From assembly GCA_947459215.1 (NCBI GenBank), contig CANHCQ010000006.1, positions 1 through 64,000 of the forward strand: a stretch of DNA of 64,000 bases, read 5' to 3'. This document shows, in pieces, positions 17,952 to 27,700 of the stretch. How positions within the stretch are numbered: position 1 is the stretch's first letter; every line of letters begins with the position of its first letter. A program made the translations under genes and the position numbers. The stretch is from Phycisphaerales bacterium (lineage in GTDB: Bacteria; Planctomycetota; Phycisphaerae; Phycisphaerales; UBA1924). Below the pieces are notes generated by a model. The model saw only the letters and a list, made by a program, of their open reading frames with translations, searched no databases and was not told the origin of the DNA.

Positions 17952-19055
17952 TCAGGTCGCTCGCGGGTAGTCGGTGTAACCCCGCTCCAGCGGCATGTCC
18001 GCCGACGACGGATAGAACGTCGTCGCGTCCCACGTTGCTAGCGGCACGCCCCGTTCGAAGCGGGCGGCGAGATCGGGATTGGAAATGAACGGCTTGCCGA
18101 AGGCCACCGCGTCGCAGTCGCCTCGGGCGAGGTACTCGTCCGCCTTCGCGTGCGTGAACGAGGTGTTCGCCACCAGCACGCCGCGGTAAAACGGACGGAA
18201 GAACGAGATCGGGATCTTGGGCCCGCCCGCGGCGTTGTCGTCGTCGTCGCCCTCGCGAATCTCCAGCGAGCCGATGGACAGCTTGTCGAGTTCACGCACG
18301 ACGTACGCGTAGGTCTCCCGCGGCGTGCTCTCGGTGAAGTCGCTCGACCAGCCGCTGGGTGAGAGCCGCACACAGACCCGCTCCGGCCCCCAGACATCGA
18401 TGCACGCGCGGGTGGCGTCGAGCAGGAAACGGGCACGGTTCTCGATCGATCCGCCGTAGCAGTCGGTGCGCTTGTTGGTGGAATCGCGGAGGAACTGATC
18501 GGGCAGGTAGGAGTTCGCGCCGTGGACCTGCACGCCGTCAAAGCCGGCGCGGTGTGCGTTCTCCGCGGCGACCCCGTACAGGGCGATGATGCCCGGAATC
18601 TCATCCGTGTCGAGCGCCCGCGGCACGGGTGCGGGTTCCTTGCGGCCGTCGGGCAAGCGGCACAGGCCTTCGCGAGCGATCGCACTCGGCGCGACCGGGG
18701 CTTTGCCGCCCGGTTGATACGCGTTGTGCGAGACGCGTCCGACGTGCCACAGTTGCAGGAAGATGGTGCCGCCGACTTCGTGCACGGCGTCGGTGACGAG
18801 CTTCCAGCCCGCAACCTGTTCGGGCGAGTGAATGCCGGGCGTGTTGGGATAGCCCTGACCCTCGGGACAAATCTGTGTCGCCTCGGCGTAGATCAATCCC
18901 GCGCCGACAGCCGCGGCACGCTGCCGGTAGTACGTTGCGTTGAGCGGATGCGGCACATTCCCCGCACCGGCGCGGCAGCGCGTGAGCGGGGCCATGAACA
19001 CGCGATTGCGCAGCTGCAGCGGGCCGATGGAGATCGGGTTGAGGATCGTGGGCAT
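17952..19055 (-). CDS. Old Yellow Enzyme-type alkene reductase
   Basis: 367-residue FMN-dependent TIM-barrel ene-reductase that uses NAD(P)H to reduce activated C=C bonds (or nitro/nitrate-ester compounds). Hallmarks: N-terminal 'PISIGPLQLRNRVFMAPLTR', 'GLIYAEATQICPEGQGYPNT', the motif LQLWHVGRVSH, and the substrate/FMN motif 'VQVHGANSYLPDQFLRDSTN' followed by KRTDCYGGSIENRARF. The C-terminal phosphate-binding part 'VAFGKPFISNPDLAARFERG' is present. The length is typical of NemA/OYE classes. The start ATG has no strong Shine-Dalgarno. The next plus-ward gene, another SDR, ends 25 nt from this start, so SDR-OYE-SDR may form one minus-strand operon for reduction of carbonyl or enone substrates. 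Confidence 0.9.
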   Translation of the reverse strand: MPTILNPISIGPLQLRNRVFMAPLTRCRAGAGNVPHPLNATYYRQRAAAVGAGLIYAEATQICPEGQGYPNTPGIHSPEQVAGWKLVTDAVHEVGGTIFLQLWHVGRVSHNAYQPGGKAPVAPSAIAREGLCRLPDGRKEPAPVPRALDTDEIPGIIALYGVAAENAHRAGFDGVQVHGANSYLPDQFLRDSTNKRTDCYGGSIENRARFLLDATRACIDVWGPERVCVRLSPSGWSSDFTESTPRETYAYVVRELDKLSIGSLEIREGDDDDNAAGGPKIPISFFRPFYRGVLVANTSFTHAKADEYLARGDCDAVAFGKPFISNPDLAARFERGVPLATWDATTFYPSSADMPLERGYTDYPRAT

Positions 19056-19080
19056 GCGGGATCGTTGTCCGTCGCCGCGG

Positions 19081-19833
19081 CTACTGAGCGGTAAATCCGC
19101 CGTCCACCAGAATGCTCTGTCCGGTCACAAAGCTCGACGTGTCGTCTGCGAGCCACAGCACGACCGAGGAAACTTCCTCGGGCTTGCCCACGCGACCGAT
19201 CGGGTGCAGGCTCGCCATGTACTCCGCCGCACCCGGGGCGCCGGCGAAACGATCGAACATCGGCGTCTGGATCGCGGCAGGAGCCACCGCGTTCACACGG
19301 ATCTTCTGCTTCGCAACCTCGAGCGCGACCGCCTTGGTGTACCCATCGACCGCGTGCTTGCTGGCGACGTAGGTCGCGAAGTTGCCCATGCCGACCGTGC
19401 CGGCAACGGACGACGTGTTGATGATCGAGCCGCCGCCGCTCTTGATCATGGCGGCGACCTCGTGCTTCAGGCTGAAGAACACGCCCTTGACGTTGATATC
19501 AAAGACCTGATCGAAATCGGCCTCGGTCTTCTCGACGATGGGAGCGAGGGTTTCCTCGACGCCCGCGTTGTTGAACGCGACATCGATGCGGCCCTTGAGC
19601 TTCAGGGCTTCGGCGATCGCGTTCTTCACATCAGCTTCTTTCGAGACGTCGGCCTTGACGAAGACGCCCTGGACGCCGTGGGTCCGGATCTTGGCCGCGA
19701 CCTCGTTGCCTTCCTTCTCGCGACGGCCGGTGAGGACGACGTGGGCGCCCGCCTTGGCGAAAGCCAGAGCGGTGGTCTCGCCGATGCCGGAGGTGCCGCC
19801 GGTGATGAAAACAACCTTGTCCTTGAGGCTCAT
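19081..19833 (-). CDS. Short-chain dehydrogenase/reductase (classical SDR)
   Basis: 250 residues from ATG 19833 (MSLKDKVVFITGGTSGIGET). TGGTSGIG, NNAG, and Ser...YVASK (in 'SSVAGTVGMGNFATYVASKH') are intact, and the C-terminal 'SSFVTGQSILVDGGFTAQ' is the standard SDR ending. FabG-like length, but without fab neighbours I would not call it a beta-ketoacyl reductase. The open frame runs further upstream into family A repeats (translating as GPASG), which are clearly not coding. It is the first gene of the likely SDR-OYE-SDR cluster and is divergent from the 86-residue protein gene. Confidence 0.9.
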   Translation of the reverse strand: MSLKDKVVFITGGTSGIGETTALAFAKAGAHVVLTGRREKEGNEVAAKIRTHGVQGVFVKADVSKEADVKNAIAEALKLKGRIDVAFNNAGVEETLAPIVEKTEADFDQVFDINVKGVFFSLKHEVAAMIKSGGGSIINTSSVAGTVGMGNFATYVASKHAVDGYTKAVALEVAKQKIRVNAVAPAAIQTPMFDRFAGAPGAAEYMASLHPIGRVGKPEEVSSVVLWLADDTSSFVTGQSILVDGGFTAQ

Positions 19834-19921
19834 TGGGGGCTCCAGGGATTCGCGAGGAATCGGGATGAAGGGGAACGGGCGTTGGGATGCACGAGTGAGC
19901 GTCGCGTTACAGACGGGAGCG

Positions 19922-20013
19922 CTGGTCGACCGGCCGGAGGCCGGTCCCACTGGTGTATCCGCGCCGGAGGCCGGTCCCACTGGTGTCCCCGGGGCCGGAG
20001 GCCGGGCCCACTG
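19922..20013. repeat. Family A repeat, three tandem copies in a divergent promoter region
   Basis: Three head-to-tail copies of a GCCGGAGGCCGGTCCCACTG-type element, at 19922-19953, 19963-19983 and 19993-20013, with the last degenerate (GGGCCCACTG). They fill the region between the divergent SDR (start 19833) and 86-residue protein (start 20030) genes, leaving little room for ordinary promoters. Elsewhere in the window the family appears as inverted pairs. Confidence 0.85.
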
Positions 20014-20029
20014 CCGCGTATCATGTTGC

Positions 20030-20290
20030 ATGGTCGAATCGCAGAGCAGATACCAGCCCGGCACCCGCGTCCGCGTCACTCAGCAGATCCCCCGCCAGGA
20101 GTTCGGCGGCGGTCCGCTCACGACCACCATCGAGGGCGAGCTGGTCCGCTACGTCCAGGCCAAGACCGGCTCGTGGTTCGCGCACAGCAAGGACCACAAG
20201 CTCTGGCTCGAGCGCCTCGAGATCAAGAAGGACAACGGCGAGCTGGTGATGGTGAACCTCGACCAGTACAGCGTTGTGGATGTGATCTGA
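20030..20290 (+). CDS. Small conserved-looking hypothetical protein (86 aa)
   Basis: 86 residues starting MVESQSRYQPGTRVRVTQQI and ending LDQYSVVDVI. The composition is that of a small beta-barrel (SH3-like): 'GTRVRVTQQI', 'TTTIEGELVRYVQAKTGSWF', 'LWLERLEIKKDNGELVMVNL'. There is no signal peptide. A -10-like TATCAT lies 5 nt before the ATG with no Shine-Dalgarno, matching the leaderless pattern of other genes here. No function is recognised. The alternating pattern and lack of stops support that it is real. Confidence 0.6.
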   Translation: MVESQSRYQPGTRVRVTQQIPRQEFGGGPLTTTIEGELVRYVQAKTGSWFAHSKDHKLWLERLEIKKDNGELVMVNLDQYSVVDVI

Positions 20291-20343
20291 ACGCGTCTGC
20301 GATTGTCGACTTGGGCGCGATCCTCCAAGCCTGTACATGCACC

Positions 20344-20449
20344 GACGCCGAGGCTGTCGAGTCTTCGAGGTAGCCTCGGATCACTCGCAGATTTCGTGTT
20401 CAAGCCGGTTTCGACGTCGTGGTTGCAGAGCGTCCGAGGCTTCGTCGGG
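20344..20449. repeat. Family C repeat, copy plus partial inverted copy
   Basis: GACGCCGAGGCTGTCGAGTC...GAGGTAGCCTCGG at 20344-20383, and a partial inverted copy (TCCGAGGCTTCGTCGGG) at 20433-20449. Closely related sequences occur at 51714-51751 and 52778-52913. Together they fill the 168-nt gap between convergent genes (86-residue protein and folP), a terminator-like location. Confidence 0.7.
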
Positions 20450-20458
20450 TTCGCTCGA

Positions 20459-21337
20459 TCACCACGGCTTCCGGTCCACCCACACCTCGCGGAGCAGGTT
20501 CGCGTGCTCCCCGACGTCGTGCACGCGCAGCAGCGTCGCGCCGGTGCGGACGTGCTCGGCGCTGAGTTCGAGCGTGCCGGGCAGGCGTTCGGCGGGGTCG
20601 GAGTCGCGACCAAGCGCGACCCGACCGACGAAACTCTTGCGTGACAAGCCGCTGAGCACGGGCAGCCCGAGCCGCCGGATCTCGTCGCTGCGGCGGATCA
20701 GCTCCAGGTTCTGCTCCACCGTCTTGCCAAAGCCCAAGCCCGGATCGAGAACAACGCGCTCGCGGGCGACGCCGTGGAGATCAAGACGCTCGAGGCCCGC
20801 CATCAACGCGGCCCTGACCTCGCGCACCACATCGCTGTACCGCGGCGCGTCGGCGTAGCGGTCGGAATACGAATCGGCCGACGGCGGACGCAGGCGGTGC
20901 ATCAGGATGTAGCCGCAATCGCTGGAGGCGAGCAGGTCGAGCATCGCCGGGCCGTCGTCGGCGAGGCCGCTGACGTCGTTCACGGCGTCGGCACCCGCCC
21001 GCAACGCCGCCTGCGCCACCGAGGCCATGGTCGTGTCCACGCTGATCGGGATGGAATCGAAGCGAGCGTCGCGACGGATCGCCTCGATGACCGGGACCAC
21101 GCGCTCGACTTGCTCGACTGGCGCAACACGCTCGGCGCCGGGGCGGGTCGACTCGCCCCCGATATCGAGCATCGCGGCTCCGGACGCGACGAAGCCCACA
21201 CACGCGTCGACCGCGGCTTCGACGCTGGCAAACCGCCCGCCGTCGGAGAAACTGTCGGGCGTCACGTTCACGATGGCCATCAGCCGCGGAAACGCGAGAT
21301 CGAGCGAACGGCCGTGGGAAAGGGTCCAGAGTGGCAC
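20459..21337 (-). CDS. folP: Dihydropteroate synthase
   Basis: Condenses 6-hydroxymethyl-dihydropterin pyrophosphate with p-aminobenzoate to dihydropteroate in folate synthesis. The 292-residue product has the family signatures: 'MAIVNVTPDSFSDGGRFASV', 'AAMLDIGGESTRPGAERV', 'IPISVDTTMASVAQAALRAG', 'AVNDVSGLADD', 'VVLDPGLGFGKTVEQNLELI' and 'LPVLSGLSRKSFVGRV'. I chose the GTG at 21337 (VPLWTLSHGRSLDL): it gives the normal ~280-290 length, and TACGAT lies 5 nt upstream, the leaderless arrangement seen at other genes. The longer open frame reaching 21544 adds an Arg/Ser-rich stretch with no homology. Other folate genes are not in the window. Confidence 0.93.
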   Translation of the reverse strand: MPLWTLSHGRSLDLAFPRLMAIVNVTPDSFSDGGRFASVEAAVDACVGFVASGAAMLDIGGESTRPGAERVAPVEQVERVVPVIEAIRRDARFDSIPISVDTTMASVAQAALRAGADAVNDVSGLADDGPAMLDLLASSDCGYILMHRLRPPSADSYSDRYADAPRYSDVVREVRAALMAGLERLDLHGVARERVVLDPGLGFGKTVEQNLELIRRSDEIRRLGLPVLSGLSRKSFVGRVALGRDSDPAERLPGTLELSAEHVRTGATLLRVHDVGEHANLLREVWVDRKPW

Positions 21338-21729
21338 GCCGCATCGTAGAAGAACGCGCAACAACGGCGGCCAGCGTCGCACGAAGCGTCCAGACGGGAC
21401 GAATGTGCCACCGAAGCTCGCCGGAGTTCTCGGCCCATGTTCGGGCCTTGATCGGTCGACACGGAGCCTTGCGCCGCTACAGGCCGAACTCGCGGCGGAA
21501 CAACGACCAAGAACGGCGGCATCCGCTTCCCACGCAAGGTACATTTGATGCGGCAGGATGCCGTCCTGCGGGGTTCAGGCTGAACCCCGCAAGTCCGCTT
21601 TGAGGCTGTGTCGGTGCTGTGGCAGTGCTGTGGAAACCCCGCGCGGTGCGGGGCGTACAGAACAGTGCCAAGAGCAGTGGCAACCTACGAGGGGGACCGC
21701 GGCAAGGACAGCATCCTGCATGCCGCCGC
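21338..21729. other. Non-coding region with strong palindromes upstream of the giant TPS protein
   Basis: 390 nt between divergent folP and the giant surface-protein gene. It holds a perfect 10-bp stem GCGGGGTTCA/TGAACCCCGC with loop GGC (21568-21590), which overlaps GCAGGA...TCCTGC (21553-21569). The folP -10 candidate is at 21343-21348. No convincing promoter for the giant gene was seen. A similar element, CGCGGGCT-GA-AGCCCGCG, lies at 21820-21837 inside the annotated coding region and raises doubt about where translation really begins. Confidence 0.6.
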
Positions 21730-24700
21730 ATGAGCACGCGTCGTGACAACTCCGCCGTTCGTTCGATCGCCCAGGTCGCTGGTGCGGCGTGCGCGGTGGG
21801 TGCGAGCGACGGGAATCCGCGCGGGCTGAAGCCCGCGTGTATTAGGGGGGATCGCCTCGCGTGGGTATCGTCCACGCTCTCGCTCTTGCTCTTGCTTGCC
21901 TCGGCCCAGCGAGCCAGCGCGGCGGGACCTGAGAACCCCAACGTCACCCACGGCTCGGCGTCGTTCCAGAACCAGAACGGCAACTGGGTCATCCACACGT
22001 CCAACAAGGCGATCATCAACTACACCCGCTTCGATGTCGCGAGCGGGCAGTGGGTCCGCTTCATCCAGGACGGCTCGGGCGCCCGTGTTCTCAATCGCAT
22101 CAACGGCTCGGCCCCGACGCGCATCGACGGCAGCGTCTTCGCCAACGGTAGCGTCTACTTCGTCAATTCCGCGGGCGTCATCTTCGGGCAGAACTCGGTC
22201 ATCAACTGCGCGAGTTTCGCCGCCGCGGCGGGACAGCTCTCGGATCAGAACTTCCTCGCCGGGATCAACCACTTCACCAATCTCTCCGGCGCGGTGATCA
22301 ACCACGGCCGGATCGAGACCGCCGACGGTGGCATGGCCGCGCTGGTTGGTCGCCACGTTGCGAACTACGGCTCGATCGTCGCGCCGCAGGGCACGGTCGT
22401 GATGGCCGCGGGCAGCGATGTGTACGTCGGTGAAGCCGGCGGGCACGTCTTCGCCCGCATTCAGGGCGACGGCACCAACGCCGCGGAAGGCGTCCGCAAC
22501 GACGGCGTGATCGAGGCTCGTCGCGGCACGGCGATGCTCGCTGCTGGCGATGCGTACGGCATGGCGGTGATCAACACCGGCCGCCTGATGGCCCGCAACG
22601 TCAGGATCGACGGCGGCGAGCGCGGCGAGGTCCGCGTCGCTGGCACCGTCGACGCCAGCGGCAAGGATCTTGGCGAGACCGGTGGCCGCGTCGAGATCAC
22701 CGGCGAGAACATCGCCCTCACCGGCGCGACGATTGATGTCTCCGGCGACAGCGGCGGCGGCACCGCCCTCATCGGCGGCGGACGCGAGGGCCTCGGCCTC
22801 GACCACGTCGCCAAGGGCCTCTACGTCGATCAGAACTCGACCGTGAACGCCGACGCCATCCGCACCGGCAACGGCGGCGAGATCGTGCTCTTCTCGCAGA
22901 ACGCGACGCGTTCGTTCGGCCGCCTGCAGGCCCGTGGCGGCGTCGAGGCCGGCAACGGCGGCTTCATCGAAACCTCCGGTGGATGGCTGTCGCTCAAGGG
23001 CACGCCCGATACCGCGGCCCGCGCCCTGCTCGGCATCGACGGCACCTGGCTCATCGACCCGCTCGATATCGAGATCGTGGCCGCGGCTCCGACCGTCGAT
23101 GTCGGCGGCGGCCCGATCTTCACGCCCACCGGCGGCGCGTCGAAGCTCTGGGTCGAGGACCTCAAGAACGCCTTCACCACCAGCAGCACGGTCACGATCA
23201 AGACCGTCGGCACGGTCGGTGCGGGCACGGGCACGATCACGTTCAACGCGATCTTCGATCTCCCGCCGCCCGCCAGCCCCGTGCTCATCCGCACGCTCAA
23301 CGTGCTGGCTGCGGGCAACATCATCATCAACCAGCGCATCGTCGACCAGAACGCGGCGGCGGGCGCGGGCCTGAACCTCAACCTCGCCGCGGGCGGGAAC
23401 GTCAACGTCAACGCCCAGTTGCTTCTGCGCCAGGGCGTCTTGACCAGCAGTGGTGTCAACTTCTCCAGCAACAACCAGATCCGCGCTGCGGGCGTGAACC
23501 TCAATCACACCGGCGCGGTGAGCGTGCAGTCGATCGCCTCGCAGTTCGTCGGCGGCACCAGCTCGATCTTCGTCCGCGGCTCGTCGTTCGACGCCACCCA
23601 GTCGCTCGCGACCGGCGGCGGCAACATCGACATCCAGACCTCCACCGGCAACATCCGCTTCCTCGGCGCCGGCTCGAGCGTCGACGCGGGCACCGGCAGC
23701 ATCGTCATCAAGTCCGGCGACCGCATCGAGAGCAACGCTTCCTTCAACGCCGCCAACGTGCGGATGGACGCGGCGACGCAGGCCATCTACAGCCGCGACA
23801 TCGTCGCGACGAACAACCTCGAGCTCCGGGCCAACGTGCTCGAGTTCAGCGGCCCGGGCACGATCAACCTGACCGCTCCGACGATGACGCTTCGCGTCAA
23901 CGACTTTGCCGACGCGGGCAGCCGCATCCGCTTCCTGTCGTCGATCAACCTCAACGGCAACGCCAACGTGTTCGCCGGCCGCGGCGAGTTCAACGTTGGT
24001 GCCGGGCGGATCGTCAATCTTGCGCAGTCGAACAAGTCGCTGCTCATCAAGGCCGACACGGTCACGATTGATCCCACCGCGTCGCTGATCTCCGGCGCGG
24101 GCGGACGGCTGCGGTTCCAGACCCAGACCAGCGGCCGCGCGATCGCCCTGGGCAGCAGCGATGCCGGGGCTCTGGCTCTCAGCACCGCCGAGCTCGCCAC
24201 CATCGGCGCCGGCTGGACCAACATCGATTTCCTGAAGGGCGGACAGTCCGGCGACATCCGCGTTGACAGCGCCACCACGCTGAACCCGTCGGTCACCTTC
24301 CAGCTCGGCTCGGGCTCGCTGCGGCTGAACGACAATCTCACGCTCGCGGGCGCGTTCACGACCAACGGCCGCGTCCGTGTCGGTGCGGGCACTATCCAGC
24401 TCTCCGCCGCCAGCGCAATCTTCGGCAACCTCGTCGACGCCGCCGCGGCGGGCGCGAACTTCACCGTCAACTCGCCCGGCCTCATCGACTTCCGCAACTC
24501 GATCGGCTCGGCGCTCGCGCTCAACAGCCTGACCACCACCGGCGGTGGCGCGGCCCGCGTTCGCAACCTCGTCCGCAGCGGCAACACCACGTTCAACGGC
24601 GCGGTCCAACTCGCGGCCGACACCACCTTCTCCGGCGGCACCGTCGCCTTCAACAACACTCTCAACTCGCACACCACCGGCTTCTACAACGCGACCGTCC

Positions 24701-27700
24701 TCGGCCCCAGCGTGCTCTTCGGCGGCGAGGTCGGCACGGGCCGCGCCCTCGCGTCGCTGCTCACCACCGGCAACGCCACCGTCAACGCCCGCGTTCTGAC
24801 CAACCTCAACCAGACCTACGGCGGCACGCTGATCATCGGGGGCACCGCCACCAGCCTCGACGCCGGCGGCGCGTTCGCCGCTCTGGGACCCACAACGCTC
24901 GGCCGCTCCACCCAGATCAACGCCGCCAGCGCGTACTTCGGCAACATCGTCGACGCCAGCGCCTCGGGCGTGGCGTTCGTCGTGAACTCGCCGGGCGAGA
25001 TCAACTTCACCCGCGCCATCGGCTCGGTCGGTGCGCTCGAGTCGCTCCGCGCCATCGGCGGCGGGCTCACGCACTTCAACGAGTCGGTCCGCGTCACCGG
25101 TGCCGCTGGCTTCATCGATATCGCCAACGCCACCGTGCTCGACAGCGACGTCGCGTTCCTTGGCCCCAGCGTCACCTTCCAGAACACCGTGGATTCCGGC
25201 CTCGGCGGCACGTTCGGCCTGACCGCAGGAACGCCCGGTTCGACGCTGCGATTCCAGAACAACGTCGGCTCCGGCCGCTCGCTCGCGTTCGTCAACGCCG
25301 CGGCGATCGACCGGACCATCGCCTCGGGCAACATCAGCACGCTCGGCAACCAGGACTACAGCGCGTTTGAGGCCGCGGGTCTCGCGGGCAATCGCGTGCT
25401 CAGCGCCTTGGGCGGCGACATCACCTTCAACAACGCCGTCGGCGCGACGACGAACACGACCGGCCTCGAGATCGACACCGCCGGCCTCGTCACGTTCAAC
25501 AGCACAGTGGGCTCGGGCCTCCTTGGCACAGGCTCGCTCGCCGAGCTGCTCCGCAGCGGCGGCGGGGCCACCGTTCTCCGCGGCGACACCACGACCGTCG
25601 GCCAGCAGTCCTTCGACGGCGATGTCCGCTTCGCCAAGCTCGGCCTCCAGACCATCAACGCCGGCGGCCCGCTCACGATCACCGGCAAGTCCGAACTCGA
25701 GACCAACGTCGACATGATCGTCGGTGCCGCGGACCTGCGCGGGGCGGTCGATTCCATCGGCGGCCCGCGTGCCCTGCACGTCACCAGCGCCGGCCTCATC
25801 GACTTCGGCTCCACCATCGGCGCCACCGGCCCGCTCGCGTCGCTGCTCGTCGATGGCGGAGGCGAGACCCGCGTCACCACGCTCGTGGACGCAGCCACCG
25901 CGACGTTCAACAACGCCGTCAACCTCACCGGCGACACCGTCTTCCAGGGCGGCCCGGTCACGTTCAACAGCACGCTCGATTCGCTCGCCGCCAACGCTTT
26001 CGGCGCCGAGTTCAAGGGCAACGCCGGCCTTGGCACGCTGGACTTCACCCAGAACGTCGGCCAGTCGCGGGCTCTCGCGTTCCTGATCAGCCGCATCGAC
26101 ACGACGGTGCGGGCCAACGTCTCGACCGCGAATCAGCAGCAGTTCGACAGGAACCTCGCAATCCTCGGGCCGTCCACGCTCAACGCTGGTGGTCTCTTCA
26201 GCGTCGGCGGAAACACGCGGATCACCCGCCGCGCCGACATCAACGCCAACGGCGTCACCTTCACCGGCCTCGTCGATTCCGGAGCCGCTCTCCCGCCCGC
26301 CGATCGCGGCGAGCTGTTCATCGCCAGCCCCGGCGCGGTGACGTTCGCCCAGGCCATCGGTTCCGCAGACGCGCTCCGCACGATCGACGTCTCCGGCGGC
26401 GGCCTGACCACGATCAACGCGACCATCGACGCCGACAACGCCGACTTCCGCAACGCCGCCGAGCTCGGCAGCAACGTCTCCCTCCGCAACGGCAGCTACA
26501 CGTTCCATCAGACGCTTGACTCCGCCCTTGGCGGACCTTTCGCCCTGAACACCCTTGGCGTGGGAACGCTGACGTTTAGCAACACCGTCGGCGGCACGCG
26601 TGAACTGCTGAACCTCGACGCCCAGAACGCGGCCCAGACCGTGCTCGGCGGCAACGTCACCACGCAGAACTTCGCCCGCTTTGGCGCCACGCAACTCAAC
26701 GCCGACAGCCTCGTTCGCAGCACCGCGGGCGGCAACGTTGATTTCGGCGTCGTCACCGCCCCCGTCGCCCGCGCCCTCGCGGTCGACACCAGCGGCGTCG
26801 TCACCTTCGGCGGCTCGGTTGGCTCGCTCGCCAACCCGCTCACCTCGCTCACCGTCAGCAACGCCAGCCTCACCCGCATCGGCGGCGATATCTCCACCAA
26901 TGCCGCCATCGCTCTGGGCAATACCCAGCTCGACGCCAACAGCACCATCACCAGCCTGCTCGGCGGCAATGTCGCCTTCGGCACAATCACCTCGCCGATC
27001 GCTCGGGCAATGGTCGTTGACACCGCGGGCGTCGTCACCTTTGGCGGTCCGGTCGCCTCGCTCGCCAACCCGCTCGCGTCGCTGACCGTCAACAACGCCT
27101 CCCTCGTCCGTCTCGGCGGCGACGTGACCACCAACGGCCTGATCGCCCTCCGCGACACCCAGCTCGACGCCAGCAGCACCGTCACCAGCCTGCTCGGCGG
27201 CACAATCTCCTTTGGCTCGATCACCTCGCCGGGGACCGCCCGCGATCTGATCGTCGATACCACCAACGTCGTCACCTTCGCCGGCCCCGTCGGCTCGCTC
27301 GCCAACCCGCTCGCCTCGCTCAGCGTCAACAACGCCAGCCTCACCCGCGTCGGCGGCGACATCGCGACCAACGCGGGAATCGCCCTGGGCGTCGTGCAGC
27401 TCGACGCCGACAGCACCATCACCAGCCTCCTCGGCGGCAACGTCACGCTGGGTGCAATCACCTCGCCGATCGCCCGCAACCTGGTCGTCGATACCTCGGG
27501 CCTCACCACCTTCAATGGCGACATCGGCTCCGCTGGCGCACGCCTCGCCTCGCTGCAGAAGCTCGGCTCCGGCGCCACCTCGCTGCTCGGCGACGCCTTC
27601 ACGATCGGCCAGCAGCGTTTCGCCGGGAACGTGGCATTCTCCAAGGGCGCGGCACAGACGCTGGATGCGGGCGGCCCGCTCTTCATCGGCGGCACCAGCA

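Noticed and set aside
19833..20079. N-terminal extension of the second SDR
   Set aside because: It translates tandem family A repeats (GPASG..GPASG); the Rossmann fold starts at ATG 19833.
26695..27530. Possible CRISPR array
   Set aside because: The period is 234-237 nt, in frame, with no short repeats and unique spacers; it is protein-coding repetition. No CRISPR array or cas gene was seen in the window.
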